DNA of 31,357 bases from VGDP01 sp964530335 (GTDB taxonomy: Bacteria; Pseudomonadota; Alphaproteobacteria; SP197). Positions 16,029 through 23,501 of the stretch are shown in pieces. Positions within the stretch are counted from its first letter, which is position 1. Each line of letters starts with the position of its first letter. Below the pieces are notes generated by a model. It had not been told where the DNA came from and made no database searches. It saw nothing but the letters and a program-made list of their open reading frames with translations. The stretch lies in the NCBI GenBank assembly GCA_964530335.1, contig CAZGYG010000030.1, positions 1-31,357 of the forward strand, in the 5' to 3' direction. Both the position numbers and the translations under genes were made by a program.

Positions 16029-16484
16029 ATGGTCGTGCGCGTGCAGGCCGAGGACTTCGATCCAGGCGCCGAGCTGGCGGCGCTCGGCCAGGGACACACC
16101 GGGATCGGCGGCATCGCCTGTTTCATCGGCCTGATGCGCGACATGGCCGGCGGCGAGGCCGTCAAGGCCATGACGCTCGAGCACTATCCGGGCATGACCG
16201 AGCGCAAGCTCGCCGAGATCGAGGCCGAGGCGCGCCGGCGCTGGCCGCTCGTCGACAGCCTGATCGTGCACCGCTACGGCCGGCTCGAGCCCGGCGACCG
16301 CATCGTCCTGGTCGCCACCGCCGCGGAGCACCGCGAGCCGGCGCTCGCCGCGTGCCAGTTCCTGATCGACTGGCTCAAGACCCAGGCGCCGTTCTGGAAG
16401 CAGGAGGAGACCCGCGCCGGGCCGCGCTGGGTCAAGGCGTCGGGCGAGGACGACGCCGCCGCCGAACGCTGGCGTCGCGGCTAG
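16029..16484 (+). CDS. moaE: molybdopterin synthase catalytic subunit
   Basis: A 151-aa protein that, with MoaD, converts precursor Z (cyclic pyranopterin monophosphate) to molybdopterin. Family blocks are GIGGIACFIGLMRD, LEHYPGMTERKLAEI, VHRYGRLEPGDRIVLV and the conserved lysine segment WLKTQAPFWKQEE, which contains the active-site lysines. It is the last gene of this transcript. Its TAG stop and that of the convergent aminotransferase gene share one CTAG (16481-16484), so there is no room for a terminator between them. Confidence 0.95.
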   Translation: MVVRVQAEDFDPGAELAALGQGHTGIGGIACFIGLMRDMAGGEAVKAMTLEHYPGMTERKLAEIEAEARRRWPLVDSLIVHRYGRLEPGDRIVLVATAAEHREPALAACQFLIDWLKTQAPFWKQEETRAGPRWVKASGEDDAAAERWRRG

Positions 16485-17356
16485 GCCGGGCGGACCGCCG
16501 CCGAGTACGCCGTCATCAACGCGCGCGTGATCGCGCCCACCTGGTAATGCCGGCCATCGATCTCGCCGATCGGCGTCACCTCGGCCGCGCTGCCGGTGAT
16601 GAACACCTCGTCGGCCGTGTCGAGCTCCTCGAGCTTGATGTGGCGCTCGATGACCTCGATGCCGCGCTGCTGCGCCAACGCCATGACCGTGCGCCGGGTG
16701 ATGCCGTCGAGGAAGCAGTCGGGCGTGGGCGTGTGCAGGCGTCCATCCCGCGCGATGAAGATGTTGGCGCCGGTGGCCTCGGCGACCAGGCCGCGGTAGT
16801 CGAGCATGAGGGCGTCGTGGAAGCCCTCGGCCTCGGCCTGGTGCTTCGAGAGCGTGCAGATCATGTAAAGCCCGGCCGCCTTGCTCTTGGTCGGCGCCGT
16901 GTCCGGGGCGGGCCGCCGCCACTGGGCCAGCTTGAGCCGGATGCCGCGCTCCTTCAGCTCCGGCGCGAAGTAGCTCGGCCAAGGCCAGGTCGCGATCGCC
17001 AGGTGGATTTTCGTCTGCTGGGCCGACACCGCCATCATCTCGGAGCCGCGCCAGGCGACGGGCCGCACGTAGCCATCGACGATACCGTTGCGCCGGATCA
17101 GCTCGACCGTCGCGGCGTCGATCGCGTCCGAGCCGTACGGGATCTTGAAGCCGAGCAGCGCCGCCGAATCGTGCAGACGCTGGGTGTGCTCGCCGAGCTT
17201 GAACACGGTGCCGCCGTAGGCGCGCTCGCCCTCGAACACGCAGCTCGCGTAGTGGAGCCCGTGGCTCAGCACGTGGACTTTGGCCTCGCGCCACGGTACG
17301 AACGCTCCGTCGTACCAGATCTCGCCGTCACGGTCGTCGAACGGGATGAGCGCCAT
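16481..17356 (-). CDS. ilvE: class IV branched-chain amino acid aminotransferase
   Basis: A 291-aa PLP enzyme of fold type IV that moves the amino group between glutamate and branched-chain 2-oxo acids. The catalytic lysine is probably Lys159 in PTKSKAAGLYM, and the cofactor phosphate region follows as LVAEATGANIF and EVFITGSAAEVTPIGEIDGR. The N-terminal HVLSHGLHYASCVFEGERAYGG is a hallmark of BCATs. The ATG at 17356 is preferred over upstream in-frame starts because gaggcc sits just before it and MALIPFDDRDG aligns with a usual N-terminus. D-amino acid transaminase is a less likely alternative. It is divergent from a MarR regulator; a consensus -35 (TTGACA on this strand, 17420-17415) overlaps the regulator's likely operator. 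Confidence 0.9.
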   Translation of the reverse strand: MALIPFDDRDGEIWYDGAFVPWREAKVHVLSHGLHYASCVFEGERAYGGTVFKLGEHTQRLHDSAALLGFKIPYGSDAIDAATVELIRRNGIVDGYVRPVAWRGSEMMAVSAQQTKIHLAIATWPWPSYFAPELKERGIRLKLAQWRRPAPDTAPTKSKAAGLYMICTLSKHQAEAEGFHDALMLDYRGLVAEATGANIFIARDGRLHTPTPDCFLDGITRRTVMALAQQRGIEVIERHIKLEELDTADEVFITGSAAEVTPIGEIDGRHYQVGAITRALMTAYSAAVRPA

Positions 17357-17412
17357 GGCCTCGCCTCGCCGGACACAACAAGAGCTTGCCCGCCGTAGCA
17401 TTGCGCGGCATA

Positions 17413-17433
17413 TATGTCAACGTGGCTGACATA
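17413..17433. promoter_or_regulatory. perfect inverted repeat, probable MarR/PetP operator
   Basis: TATGTCA (17413-17419), a 7-base spacer and TGACATA (17427-17433) form an exact dyad between the divergent ilvE and petP-like genes. It covers the TTGACA -35 of a plausible ilvE promoter and the GTG (17422) that starts the MarR gene. Size and position suit a MarR dimer acting on both genes. Confidence 0.65.
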
Positions 17434-17904
17434 AAATCCGGCGCCAATCCCCTGTTCCTGCGCGAGGACGAGCTCAGGCGCGGCATCGAGCTGTTGTTTT
17501 ACGCTTACCGCGACTTCACCGGCGAGCCCGACGCGATCCTGGCCGGGCTCGGTCTGGGGCGCGCGCACCACCGCGTGCTCTACTTCGTCGGCCGGCGCCC
17601 CGGCATCACGGTCAGCCAGCTCCTGGGCATCTTGCGCATCACCAAGCAGAGCCTGGGCCGCGTGCTCGGCACGCTCGTGCGCGACGGCTACGTGGAGCGC
17701 GTCGCGGGTCCGCGCGACCGGCGCCAGCGCCTGCTCCGCTTGTCCGAGAAGGGCCAGGCGCTCGAATCCCGCCTGACCGAGAACCAGCGGGCCCGCATCG
17801 CGCGCGCCTACCGCGAGGCCGGCGCCGAGGCGGTGGCCGGCTACCAGCGGGTGCTGATCGGCATCATCGACGAGGCCGATCGGGCACGGCTCGGCACGGT
17901 CTAG
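17422..17904 (+). CDS. petP: MarR-family transcriptional regulator, PetP-like
   Basis: A 160-aa winged-helix repressor or activator. Visible MarR features: an N-terminal helix (LFLREDELRRGIELLFYAYRDF), the helix-turn-helix region GITVSQLLGILRITKQSLGRVLGTLVRDGYVER, and the wing AGPRDRRQRLLRLSEKG, then a C-terminal dimerisation helix. The sequence and its position directly before a response regulator match PetP of the Rhodobacter petP-petR pair. Start is uncertain: an in-frame TTG lies at 17386, but the GTG at 17422 fits family length. No Shine-Dalgarno precedes it, and a possible promoter (TTGCCC 17386-17391, TATATG 17411-17416) would begin transcription almost at the GTG, so the mRNA may be leaderless. 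The operator dyad spans this start, suggesting autoregulation. Confidence 0.85.
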   Translation: MADIKSGANPLFLREDELRRGIELLFYAYRDFTGEPDAILAGLGLGRAHHRVLYFVGRRPGITVSQLLGILRITKQSLGRVLGTLVRDGYVERVAGPRDRRQRLLRLSEKGQALESRLTENQRARIARAYREAGAEAVAGYQRVLIGIIDEADRARLGTV

Positions 17905-17906
17905 CC

Positions 17907-18596
17907 ATGGCCGACGGCGAGTCCCCGGCGCATATCCTGGTCGTCGACGACGACCGGCGGTTGCGCGATCTCCTGCGCCGCTACCTCGGCGAGAACGGGT
18001 TTCGCGTCACCGTCGCCGGCGATGCCGAGGGCGCGCGGGCGCAGATGCGGGCGTTCGCCTTCGACCTGTTGATCGTCGATGTCATGATGCCCGGCGAGAA
18101 CGGCCGGCAACTCACGGCCAACCTCAGGCGCGACCACGCCGTGCCGATCCTGATGCTGACCGCCATGGCGGACGCCCAGGACCGCATCGCCGGGCTCGAG
18201 AGCGGCGCCGACGACTACCTGGTCAAGCCGTTCGAGCCGCGCGAGCTGGTGCTGCGCGTCAAGGCTATCCTGCGCCGCGTCGTGCCGGAACCGGTCGCGG
18301 CGCGGGCGATCCGGCTCGGCGCCTGCACCTTCGACGCCCAGCGCGGCGAACTCAGCCGCGACGGAGAGCCGATACGCCTGACCTCGAGCGAGGAAGCGCT
18401 GCTGCGCGCCTTCGCCCGCGAGCCCGGCCGCACGCTCGGGCGCGACGCGCTGGCCGTCGAGGCGCGGCTGCAGGGCCAGCCGCGCGCCATCGACGTGCAG
18501 ATCACACGGCTGCGGCGCAAGATCGAGCCCGACCCGCGCGCCCCGCGCTACCTGCGCACCGTGTGGGGCGAAGGCTACGTCCTGGTCCCGGACTGA
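17907..18596 (+). CDS. petR: OmpR-family response regulator, PetR-like
   Basis: A 229-aa two-component regulator. The receiver domain has the acidic pair in VVDDDRR (about 13-16), phospho-acceptor Asp58 in IVDVMMPGENG, and the conserved lysine in YLVKPFEP. The C-terminal winged helix is the Trans_reg_C type, ending RKIEPDPRAPRYLRTVWGEGYVLVPD. The ATG comes two bases after the MarR gene stop, and the kinase gene starts four bases after its own stop, so all three are one operon. In Rhodobacter, PetR is needed for cytochrome bc1 expression; whether that target holds here is not visible, since petABC is not nearby. Confidence 0.92.
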   Translation: MADGESPAHILVVDDDRRLRDLLRRYLGENGFRVTVAGDAEGARAQMRAFAFDLLIVDVMMPGENGRQLTANLRRDHAVPILMLTAMADAQDRIAGLESGADDYLVKPFEPRELVLRVKAILRRVVPEPVAARAIRLGACTFDAQRGELSRDGEPIRLTSSEEALLRAFAREPGRTLGRDALAVEARLQGQPRAIDVQITRLRRKIEPDPRAPRYLRTVWGEGYVLVPD

Positions 18597-18600
18597 GCCC

Positions 18601-19917
18601 GTGCGCGGTTTCCGTCTCAAGCGACTGATCCCGCGCGGCCTGTTCGGCCGCTCGCTCCTGCTCGTGATCGTGCCGCTGGTCATCGTCCAGGCGGTCGTGG
18701 TGTTCGTGTTCTTCGATCTGCACATCGCCAAGATCAGCCAGCGCATGGCCGGCGCGGTCGCCGGCGAATCCGCCACCCTGGTCGCGCTGTTCCAGGACGC
18801 TCCCGATGCCGCCGGACGGGACAGCGCGCTGTGGCTGGCGCGCAATCGCCTGGACCTGCTGCCGCGCTTCGTGCCGGGCGCCACGCTCGATCCCGGCGCC
18901 GACATCGGCTCCGGCATCGTCGCGCGCGCTCTCCGCCGCGCGCTCGACGAGCGGCTTTCCGTTCCGTTCACCGTCGACGTGGACAGCCTGCCGCGCGACG
19001 TCGTCATCGGCATCGCGCTGCCCGACGGCGTGCTCGAGGTCGAGGTGCGGCGCGAACGCCTGTTCAGCGGCACGGCCTACGTGACGCTCTTGTGGATGGT
19101 GGGCACGGCGGTGCTGACCGTGGCGCTGGCCATCCACTTCCTGCGCAAGCAGGTGCGCCCGCTGCTCCGGCTGGCCGAGGCCGCGGAAAGTTTCGGCATG
19201 GGGCGCATCGACGTCGAGCTCACGCCCCACGGCGCGCGCGAGGTGCGGCGCGCGGCGCGCGCGTTCCTGGCCATGCGCGAACGCATCCAGCGCCAGGTCC
19301 AGCAGCGCACCCAGATGCTGGCCGGCGTCAGCCACGACCTGCGCACGCCGCTCACGCGCATGAAGCTCGAGCTCGCCATGCTGCCGCGGACCGAAATGGT
19401 CGAGAACCTCGAGGTCGAAGTGCGGGCGATGGAGCGGATGGTCGACGGCTACCTCGCGTTCGCCCGCGGCGAGGAGGCGGAAGCGCCGGCGCCGACCGAC
19501 CTCGGCGTCGTGCTGCGCGACCTGGTCGAACGGGCGCGCGGCCAAACGGGCGAGGTTCGGCTCGCCTGCGACGGCGACCTGACGCTCGAGATCCGTCCGC
19601 TCTCGATCCGCCGCGCGCTCGACAACCTGATCGACAACGCGGCGCGCTACGGAAGCCACGTGGCCGTCACGGCGGCGCGCGAGGGCGCGGCCATCGTGGT
19701 CACCGTCGACGACGACGGTCCCGGCATTCCGCTTCAGGCCCGCGAGGACGTGTTCAAGCCGTTCCAGCGCATGGACGAGGCGCGCGGCGCCGACACCGGC
19801 GGCGTCGGGCTCGGGCTGACCATCGCGCGTGACGCCGTGCGTCACCACGGTGGCGACGTCGTACTCGGCGATTCGCCGTCGGGCGGCCTGCGCGCGGTCG
19901 TCCGGCTGCCGCTGTAG
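18601..19917 (+). CDS. EnvZ-like sensor histidine kinase
   Basis: A 438-aa inner-membrane kinase, partner of the preceding response regulator. It has a first membrane helix at about 16-39 (LLLVIVPLVIVQAVVVFVFF), a periplasmic domain of about 120 residues, a second helix near 161-180 (VTLLWMVGTAVLTVALAIHFL), and a HAMP linker. The HisKA box GVSHDLRTPLTRMK contains His245, and an ATPase domain carries the N box (NLIDNAARYG), G1 (VDDDGPGIP) and G2 (GGVGLGLTIARDAVRHHGG). Start is the GTG at 18601, four bases after petR. The signal sensed is unknown. It ends before a non-coding gap filled with palindromic repeats. Confidence 0.93.
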   Translation: MRGFRLKRLIPRGLFGRSLLLVIVPLVIVQAVVVFVFFDLHIAKISQRMAGAVAGESATLVALFQDAPDAAGRDSALWLARNRLDLLPRFVPGATLDPGADIGSGIVARALRRALDERLSVPFTVDVDSLPRDVVIGIALPDGVLEVEVRRERLFSGTAYVTLLWMVGTAVLTVALAIHFLRKQVRPLLRLAEAAESFGMGRIDVELTPHGAREVRRAARAFLAMRERIQRQVQQRTQMLAGVSHDLRTPLTRMKLELAMLPRTEMVENLEVEVRAMERMVDGYLAFARGEEAEAPAPTDLGVVLRDLVERARGQTGEVRLACDGDLTLEIRPLSIRRALDNLIDNAARYGSHVAVTAAREGAAIVVTVDDDGPGIPLQAREDVFKPFQRMDEARGADTGGVGLGLTIARDAVRHHGGDVVLGDSPSGGLRAVVRLPL

Positions 19918-20245
19918 CGGATCAAGAAAACAGCCGTTCGTGGTCAGGAGCTTGCGCAGCAAGCGGGTCGAACCACGAGCGGCGGCGGCCCCATGCCGAT
20001 TCACTCTCATCGCATCCCGCATTAACAGGGTGCTGAAAAAACCCGAACCCGTCATTGCGAGGAGGCCGAAGGCCGACGAAGCAATCCAGAAACCCGCGGA
20101 ATACCGCCATGACCCTGGATCGCCACGGACGCTCCCGCCTTCGCGAAGCCCGCCTTCATGGATCGTAGTGGCGGCTTCGCGCTTCGGCGGACGAAGGAAG
20201 GACGCGTCCTCGCGATGACGAGTGGAATGGTTTTTCAGCAGCCTG
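19918..20245. other. convergent gap filled by two repeat elements
   Basis: This 328-base gap between the kinase gene and the minus-strand DUF1989 gene has no credible gene. It contains one 35-bp-type repeat near its left end (19936-19972) and the second copy of the CAGGGTGCTGAAAAA palindromic element. The open frames here are translations of the palindromes. Confidence 0.75.
19934..19982. repeat. single copy of the 35-bp repeat, hairpin after the kinase gene
   Basis: The unit runs from gttcgtggtcaggag to gggtcgaa (19936-19972) and matches the units at 11853-11938, including the flanking AAGAAACAGCC-type sequence (aagaaaacagcc, 19924-19935). It can fold through cttgc-gca-gcaag and the outer pair ccgttcgtggt / accacgagcgg, so it may also end the petPR-kinase transcript. 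Confidence 0.6.
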
Positions 20246-20248
20246 TTA
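20023..20248. repeat. palindromic MITE-like dispersed element, copy 2
   Basis: A 226-bp element bounded by 18-bp inverted repeats with one mismatch: taacagggtgctgaaaaa (20023-20040), and a right end whose complement reads taacaggctgctgaaaaa (20231-20248). Interior arms start gtcattgcgagg and, on the other side, complement to gtcatcgcgagg, as in copy 1, with blocks related to gcaatccag. It is longer than copy 1, with an enlarged right arm. It sits between convergent genes, and its right end includes the TAA stop of the DUF1989 gene. Confidence 0.8.
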
Positions 20249-20848
20249 GCGCACCTCGATCTCGAGTTCGGTCGGGCCGCCCGGCGCGTTGACTGCCCAG
20301 CCTTCGCGCGCCACGTCGAACGGGCACGACGAGACGACGCAGATCAGGTCGATCAGCGCCTCGAGCTCGACGTAGCCGCCCGGCGGGACCGTGTTCGGCG
20401 GCGCGCTGAGCGTGCCGTCCGCGGCGACCGCCGTGTTGGTGAAGAAGTTGATCGGCTGCGGCACCACCTTGATTTCGTGGCCGAGCCGCCGCATGGCCAG
20501 GATCAGGTTCTCGGCGCAGCTCGCGTGGTGGCCCTTGTGGCCGAAGAACTCGTAGCGGAACTGGTCGCACGCGGCGAGCAGGTAATCGTGGACGCCGCCG
20601 GCGCCGTCCTCGACGAACCGGGCCATCGGCCGGCGGAAGCGCGACAGCAGCACGTCGCCCTGGCGCGGCTTGACCCGGAACGTGGTGACCCAGGTGTGCG
20701 GCGGCGACAGCCATTCGTCGAGGCTCGCCGCGTTGTAGGCGAAGAAATCCGCCGCCTGGGCGCCCTTGGGCGTCGTGATGCGGAGCCGCCGACCCTTCGG
20801 AACGGCGACGGCGCGGCCTTCGCGCGCCGGAATTGCGATCTTGGTCAC
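20246..20848 (-). CDS. DUF1989 (urea carboxylase-associated family) protein
   Basis: A 200-aa cytosolic protein of the DUF1989 family, whose members are often found near urea carboxylase genes. Recognisable stretches are PKGAQAADFFAYNA, FRYEFFGHKGHHASCAENL, PQPINFFTNTAV, and the C-terminal LICVVSSCPFD with adjacent cysteines. Function is not established, and no urea gene is nearby. Start is the GTG at 20848, preceded by gaggggaggggac, a strong ribosome binding site. It follows pgeF by 15 bases and is the last gene of the hldD-lgt string. The TAA stop lies in the terminal repeat of the palindromic element, which may have trimmed or replaced the original C-terminus. Confidence 0.85.
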   Translation of the reverse strand: MTKIAIPAREGRAVAVPKGRRLRITTPKGAQAADFFAYNAASLDEWLSPPHTWVTTFRVKPRQGDVLLSRFRRPMARFVEDGAGGVHDYLLAACDQFRYEFFGHKGHHASCAENLILAMRRLGHEIKVVPQPINFFTNTAVAADGTLSAPPNTVPPGGYVELEALIDLICVVSSCPFDVAREGWAVNAPGGPTELEIEVR

Positions 20849-20863
20849 GTTTGTCCCCTCCCC

Positions 20864-21628
20864 TCACGGTTCCAGGGCGATCGCGGACAGCAACCGGCCG
20901 TAGTCGCCCTCGCCCTTGCGGCACGCCCGACGATAGCTGAAGAACCGCGTCTCGTCGGCGCAGGTATCGAGCGGCAGCACGGCGACCACGCCGAGCCCGA
21001 GCCGTTCGAGCCGCGCCGCGATGTAGCCGGCCAAGTCGAACTGCCAGCGGCCTGGTTCGCGCGAGGGCGCGAACCAGCGGTCGTTGCCGGCGTCGGCCGC
21101 GACGAACTCGGCGCGGAACTCCGGCCCGACCTGGTAGCTCCGCTGGCGGATGCACGGACCGATGGCGGCGACGACCGCCGCGCGCCGGGCACCCAGCCGT
21201 TCCATGGCGGCGACGGTCGCCTCGGCGATGCCGGCCAGCGCGCCGCGCCAGCCGGCGTGGGCGGCGCCGACGATACCGGCCTCGGCGTCGGCCAGCAGGA
21301 TCGGCGCGCAGTCGGCGGCCAGCGCGCCGAGCGCGAGCCCGCGCCGGGTCGTCGCCATGCCGTCGGCCTCGGGGCGTCGGTCGGCGGCGAACGGCAGCTC
21401 AACCAACACGGCCTCGGCGCTGTGGACCTGGTGCAGCGTGACCAATGCGTCACCCCCGAGCCCGAGCCGGGCCAGGGCGCGGGTCCGGTTCTCGGCGACC
21501 GCTTCGGGCCGATCGCCCGAACCGAGGCCGCAGTTGAGCGAGGCGTAGAGCCCCTCGCTGACCCCGCCCGCGCGGGTGAAGAAGCCGTGGCGGATGCCCG
21601 GCAACCGGAGTTCGGGGGCCTCGATCAT
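20864..21628 (-). CDS. pgeF: laccase-domain (YfiH/PgeF) family protein
   Basis: A 254-aa member of the DUF152/YfiH family, with activities reported as purine nucleoside phosphorylase-like and, in E. coli, peptidoglycan editing factor. Metal-binding family residues are visible in TLHQVHSAEAV (His pair), GALAADCAPILLAD (Cys), and GAAHAGWRGALAGI (His), plus IGPCIRQRSYQVG and FSYRRACRKGEGDYGRLLSAIAL at the end. ATG at 21628 follows ggagcgaaacc and overlaps the methyltransferase stop (ATGA). The order lgt, methyltransferase, pgeF is common in alphaproteobacteria. Confidence 0.92.
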   Translation of the reverse strand: MIEAPELRLPGIRHGFFTRAGGVSEGLYASLNCGLGSGDRPEAVAENRTRALARLGLGGDALVTLHQVHSAEAVLVELPFAADRRPEADGMATTRRGLALGALAADCAPILLADAEAGIVGAAHAGWRGALAGIAEATVAAMERLGARRAAVVAAIGPCIRQRSYQVGPEFRAEFVAADAGNDRWFAPSREPGRWQFDLAGYIAARLERLGLGVVAVLPLDTCADETRFFSYRRACRKGEGDYGRLLSAIALEP

Positions 21629-22707
21629 GGTTTCGCTCCGCCCGCGAACCCGGCGGGCACGGGCTGTCCAGGCCGGATGACGGCCAACGCCTGAAACAGG
21701 TGCCCCATGGCGCCGGCGCCGGTCAACCGTCCGAGCGCGGCCTCGAGTGCCGCGCGTTCGGCGTCCGTCGCCCCCTGGCCGAGCCGGCGGGCGCGCTCGA
21801 CGATTCCGAGGGCCATCAGAAAGTCGCCCTGCGCCACCGGCCCGTGGGCCTCGGCGCCGGCCTCGCGGGCGACCCGGGCCAGCAGCGCGAAATCGACCGC
21901 AGCGGCCAGGTCGGCCTCGCCGGGGTCCGCCAGCGGATCGGCGTGGCGGTGCCGGCGCACCGCTTGCAGGCTGGGCGTGCCGGGGGCCGCCGCGAAGTCG
22001 ATCACCAGCGCCGCGCCGCCGTCGGCCACGATGCGCCGCGCGATGGTGTCGATCAGGCCGATCGCCGCCGGCGAAACCTCGACCACGGCGCCAGGCGCCG
22101 CGCCCGCGTGCTCGCGTGCGGCGAGCGCGGCGGCCGGGGTCGGCCCCGGCGCCAGAGCGAAGCACAGGTTTCCCGCCGGGCCGAGCCCGACCATGCGCTC
22201 GCGAAATCCGGACGGCGTGCGCTCGACCTGGTGGACAGGCAGCGCGTCGAACAGCTCGTTGGCGATGACGATGAGCGGCCCACGCGGAACCTCCTCGAAG
22301 CTCGTGTGCCAGGTCGGCCCTTCGCCCAGCCTCGTCCTCTGGCATTGGACCAGCACCGGGCTGGTCTCGACCAGATGAACGCGCGCGGCGGCGAGCGCCC
22401 CGGGCACGACCGCGAGCGCGCGCAAGAGGTCCGCCATCAGCGTGCCGCGCCCGGGGCCCAGCTCGACCAGCCGGAACGGCGCCGCGCCTAAGCCCCGCCA
22501 GACGTCGGCGACCCACAGCCCGATGAGTTCGCCGAACATCTGGCTGATCTCGGGCGCGGTGACGAAGTCGCCCGCGGCGCCGAACCGGTCGGCCGTCATG
22601 TAGTAGCCGTGGCGCGGATGGCCGAGCGCCTCGGCCATGAACGCCGCGACGGTGATCGGTCCGGTCGCGGCGATCCGGCGCGCGAGCAGGTCCGCGAGCG
22701 GCGTCAC
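21625..22707 (-). CDS. SAM-dependent methyltransferase, MidA/NDUFAF7 (DUF185) family
   Basis: A 360-aa protein of the DUF185 family. The mitochondrial homologue NDUFAF7/MidA methylates an arginine of complex I subunit NDUFS2; the bacterial target is unproved. Family features: an N-terminal GPITVAAFMAEALGHPRHGYYM, GDFVTAPEISQMFGELIGLW, the SAM-binding glycine motif LVELGPGRGTLMADLLRA, VIANELFDALPVHQ, and VIDFAAAPG near the end. Start is the GTG at 22707, which overlaps the lgt stop (GTGA). A longer open frame upstream is a shadow of lgt. Its own stop overlaps pgeF (ATGA), so three genes are coupled. Confidence 0.92.
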   Translation of the reverse strand: MTPLADLLARRIAATGPITVAAFMAEALGHPRHGYYMTADRFGAAGDFVTAPEISQMFGELIGLWVADVWRGLGAAPFRLVELGPGRGTLMADLLRALAVVPGALAAARVHLVETSPVLVQCQRTRLGEGPTWHTSFEEVPRGPLIVIANELFDALPVHQVERTPSGFRERMVGLGPAGNLCFALAPGPTPAAALAAREHAGAAPGAVVEVSPAAIGLIDTIARRIVADGGAALVIDFAAAPGTPSLQAVRRHRHADPLADPGEADLAAAVDFALLARVAREAGAEAHGPVAQGDFLMALGIVERARRLGQGATDAERAALEAALGRLTGAGAMGHLFQALAVIRPGQPVPAGFAGGAKP

Positions 22708-23501
22708 CCCGCGGGCCGACCCGTCCGCGCCAGCAGGTAGACGCCGCCCGCCAGCAGCGGCACCGACAAGAGTTGCCCCATGGTCAGCTGGCCGAGCAGA
22801 AACCCGAGCTGGACATCGGGCTCGCGCACCAGCTCGACCGCCGCGCGCGCCACGGCGTAGCCGATCAGGAACACCCCGGTCAGCCGGCCCGGGCGGCGGC
22901 GCAACGAGGCCGAGCGCCACAGCACCTGCATCACGCCGAGCAGGACCAGGCCTTCGAGCAGGGCCTCGTAGAGCTGGCTCGGGTGGCGCGGCAGCGGGCC
23001 GCCGGTGGGGAACACGACGCCCCAGGAAACGTCGGTGACCCGGCCGTAGAGCTCGGCGTTGACGAAGTTGGCGATTCGCCCCAGCAACAGCCCGATCGGC
23101 GCCACGCACGCGATGCGGTCGGCGAAAGCGAGCAGGTCGATGCGGCGCGCGCGGGCGAAGGCGACGAGGGCCACGACGACGCCCGCCAACCCGCCGTGGA
23201 ACGACATGCCGCCCCGCCACACCGCGAGGATGTCCAGCGGGTTCTGGGCGAAGTGCGGCAGGTTGTAGATCAGGACGTAGCCGATCCGGCCGCCGACGAT
23301 GACGCCGATCGTCGCCCAGGTCAGGAAATCGTCCACGTCCTTAACCGCCACGCCCGCCGGGTCGCGCCGGACCACGCTTCGCACCCACCACCAGCCGAGC
23401 AACAGCCCGGCGACGTAGGCCAGCGCGTACCAGCGTATGGCAAACGGGCCGATGGCCACGAGCACCGGATCGATCGCCGGGAACGGGATGCCTTGGTTCA
23501 A
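22704..23501 (-). CDS. lgt: prolipoprotein diacylglyceryl transferase
   Basis: A 265-aa inner-membrane enzyme that moves diacylglycerol from phosphatidylglycerol to the lipobox cysteine of prolipoproteins. The Lgt signature GRIANFVNAELYG is present, with the essential histidine region MSFHGGLAG upstream and about seven hydrophobic helices. The only reasonable start is TTG at 23501 (LNQGIPFPAIDP), which overlaps the hldD stop as TTGA; ATG and GTG are not available before the conserved region. The frame stays open through hldD, but that part is not Lgt sequence. A TTG start with coupling should keep expression low and tied to hldD. Confidence 0.94.
   Translation of the reverse strand: MNQGIPFPAIDPVLVAIGPFAIRWYALAYVAGLLLGWWWVRSVVRRDPAGVAVKDVDDFLTWATIGVIVGGRIGYVLIYNLPHFAQNPLDILAVWRGGMSFHGGLAGVVVALVAFARARRIDLLAFADRIACVAPIGLLLGRIANFVNAELYGRVTDVSWGVVFPTGGPLPRHPSQLYEALLEGLVLLGVMQVLWRSASLRRRPGRLTGVFLIGYAVARAAVELVREPDVQLGFLLGQLTMGQLLSVPLLAGGVYLLARTGRPAG

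Noticed and set aside
13817..16171. A 784-aa minus-strand open frame opposite pgsA, moeA and moaD
   Set aside because: Arginine-, alanine- and histidine-rich translation with no family motif. It is antisense to clearly recognised genes, as is usual in high-GC DNA.
19829..20218. A 129-aa open frame after the kinase gene
   Set aside because: It spans the end of the kinase gene in another frame and the repeat elements, so it is not a gene.
20222..21694. A 490-aa plus-strand open frame
   Set aside because: Antisense to DUF1989 and pgeF, with arginine/alanine-rich composition and no recognisable motif.
21625..23220. Apparent 531-aa methyltransferase with an extra N-terminal domain
   Set aside because: The extension overlaps lgt in another frame and is low-complexity. 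The GTG at 22707, coupled to the lgt stop, gives the family-sized protein.
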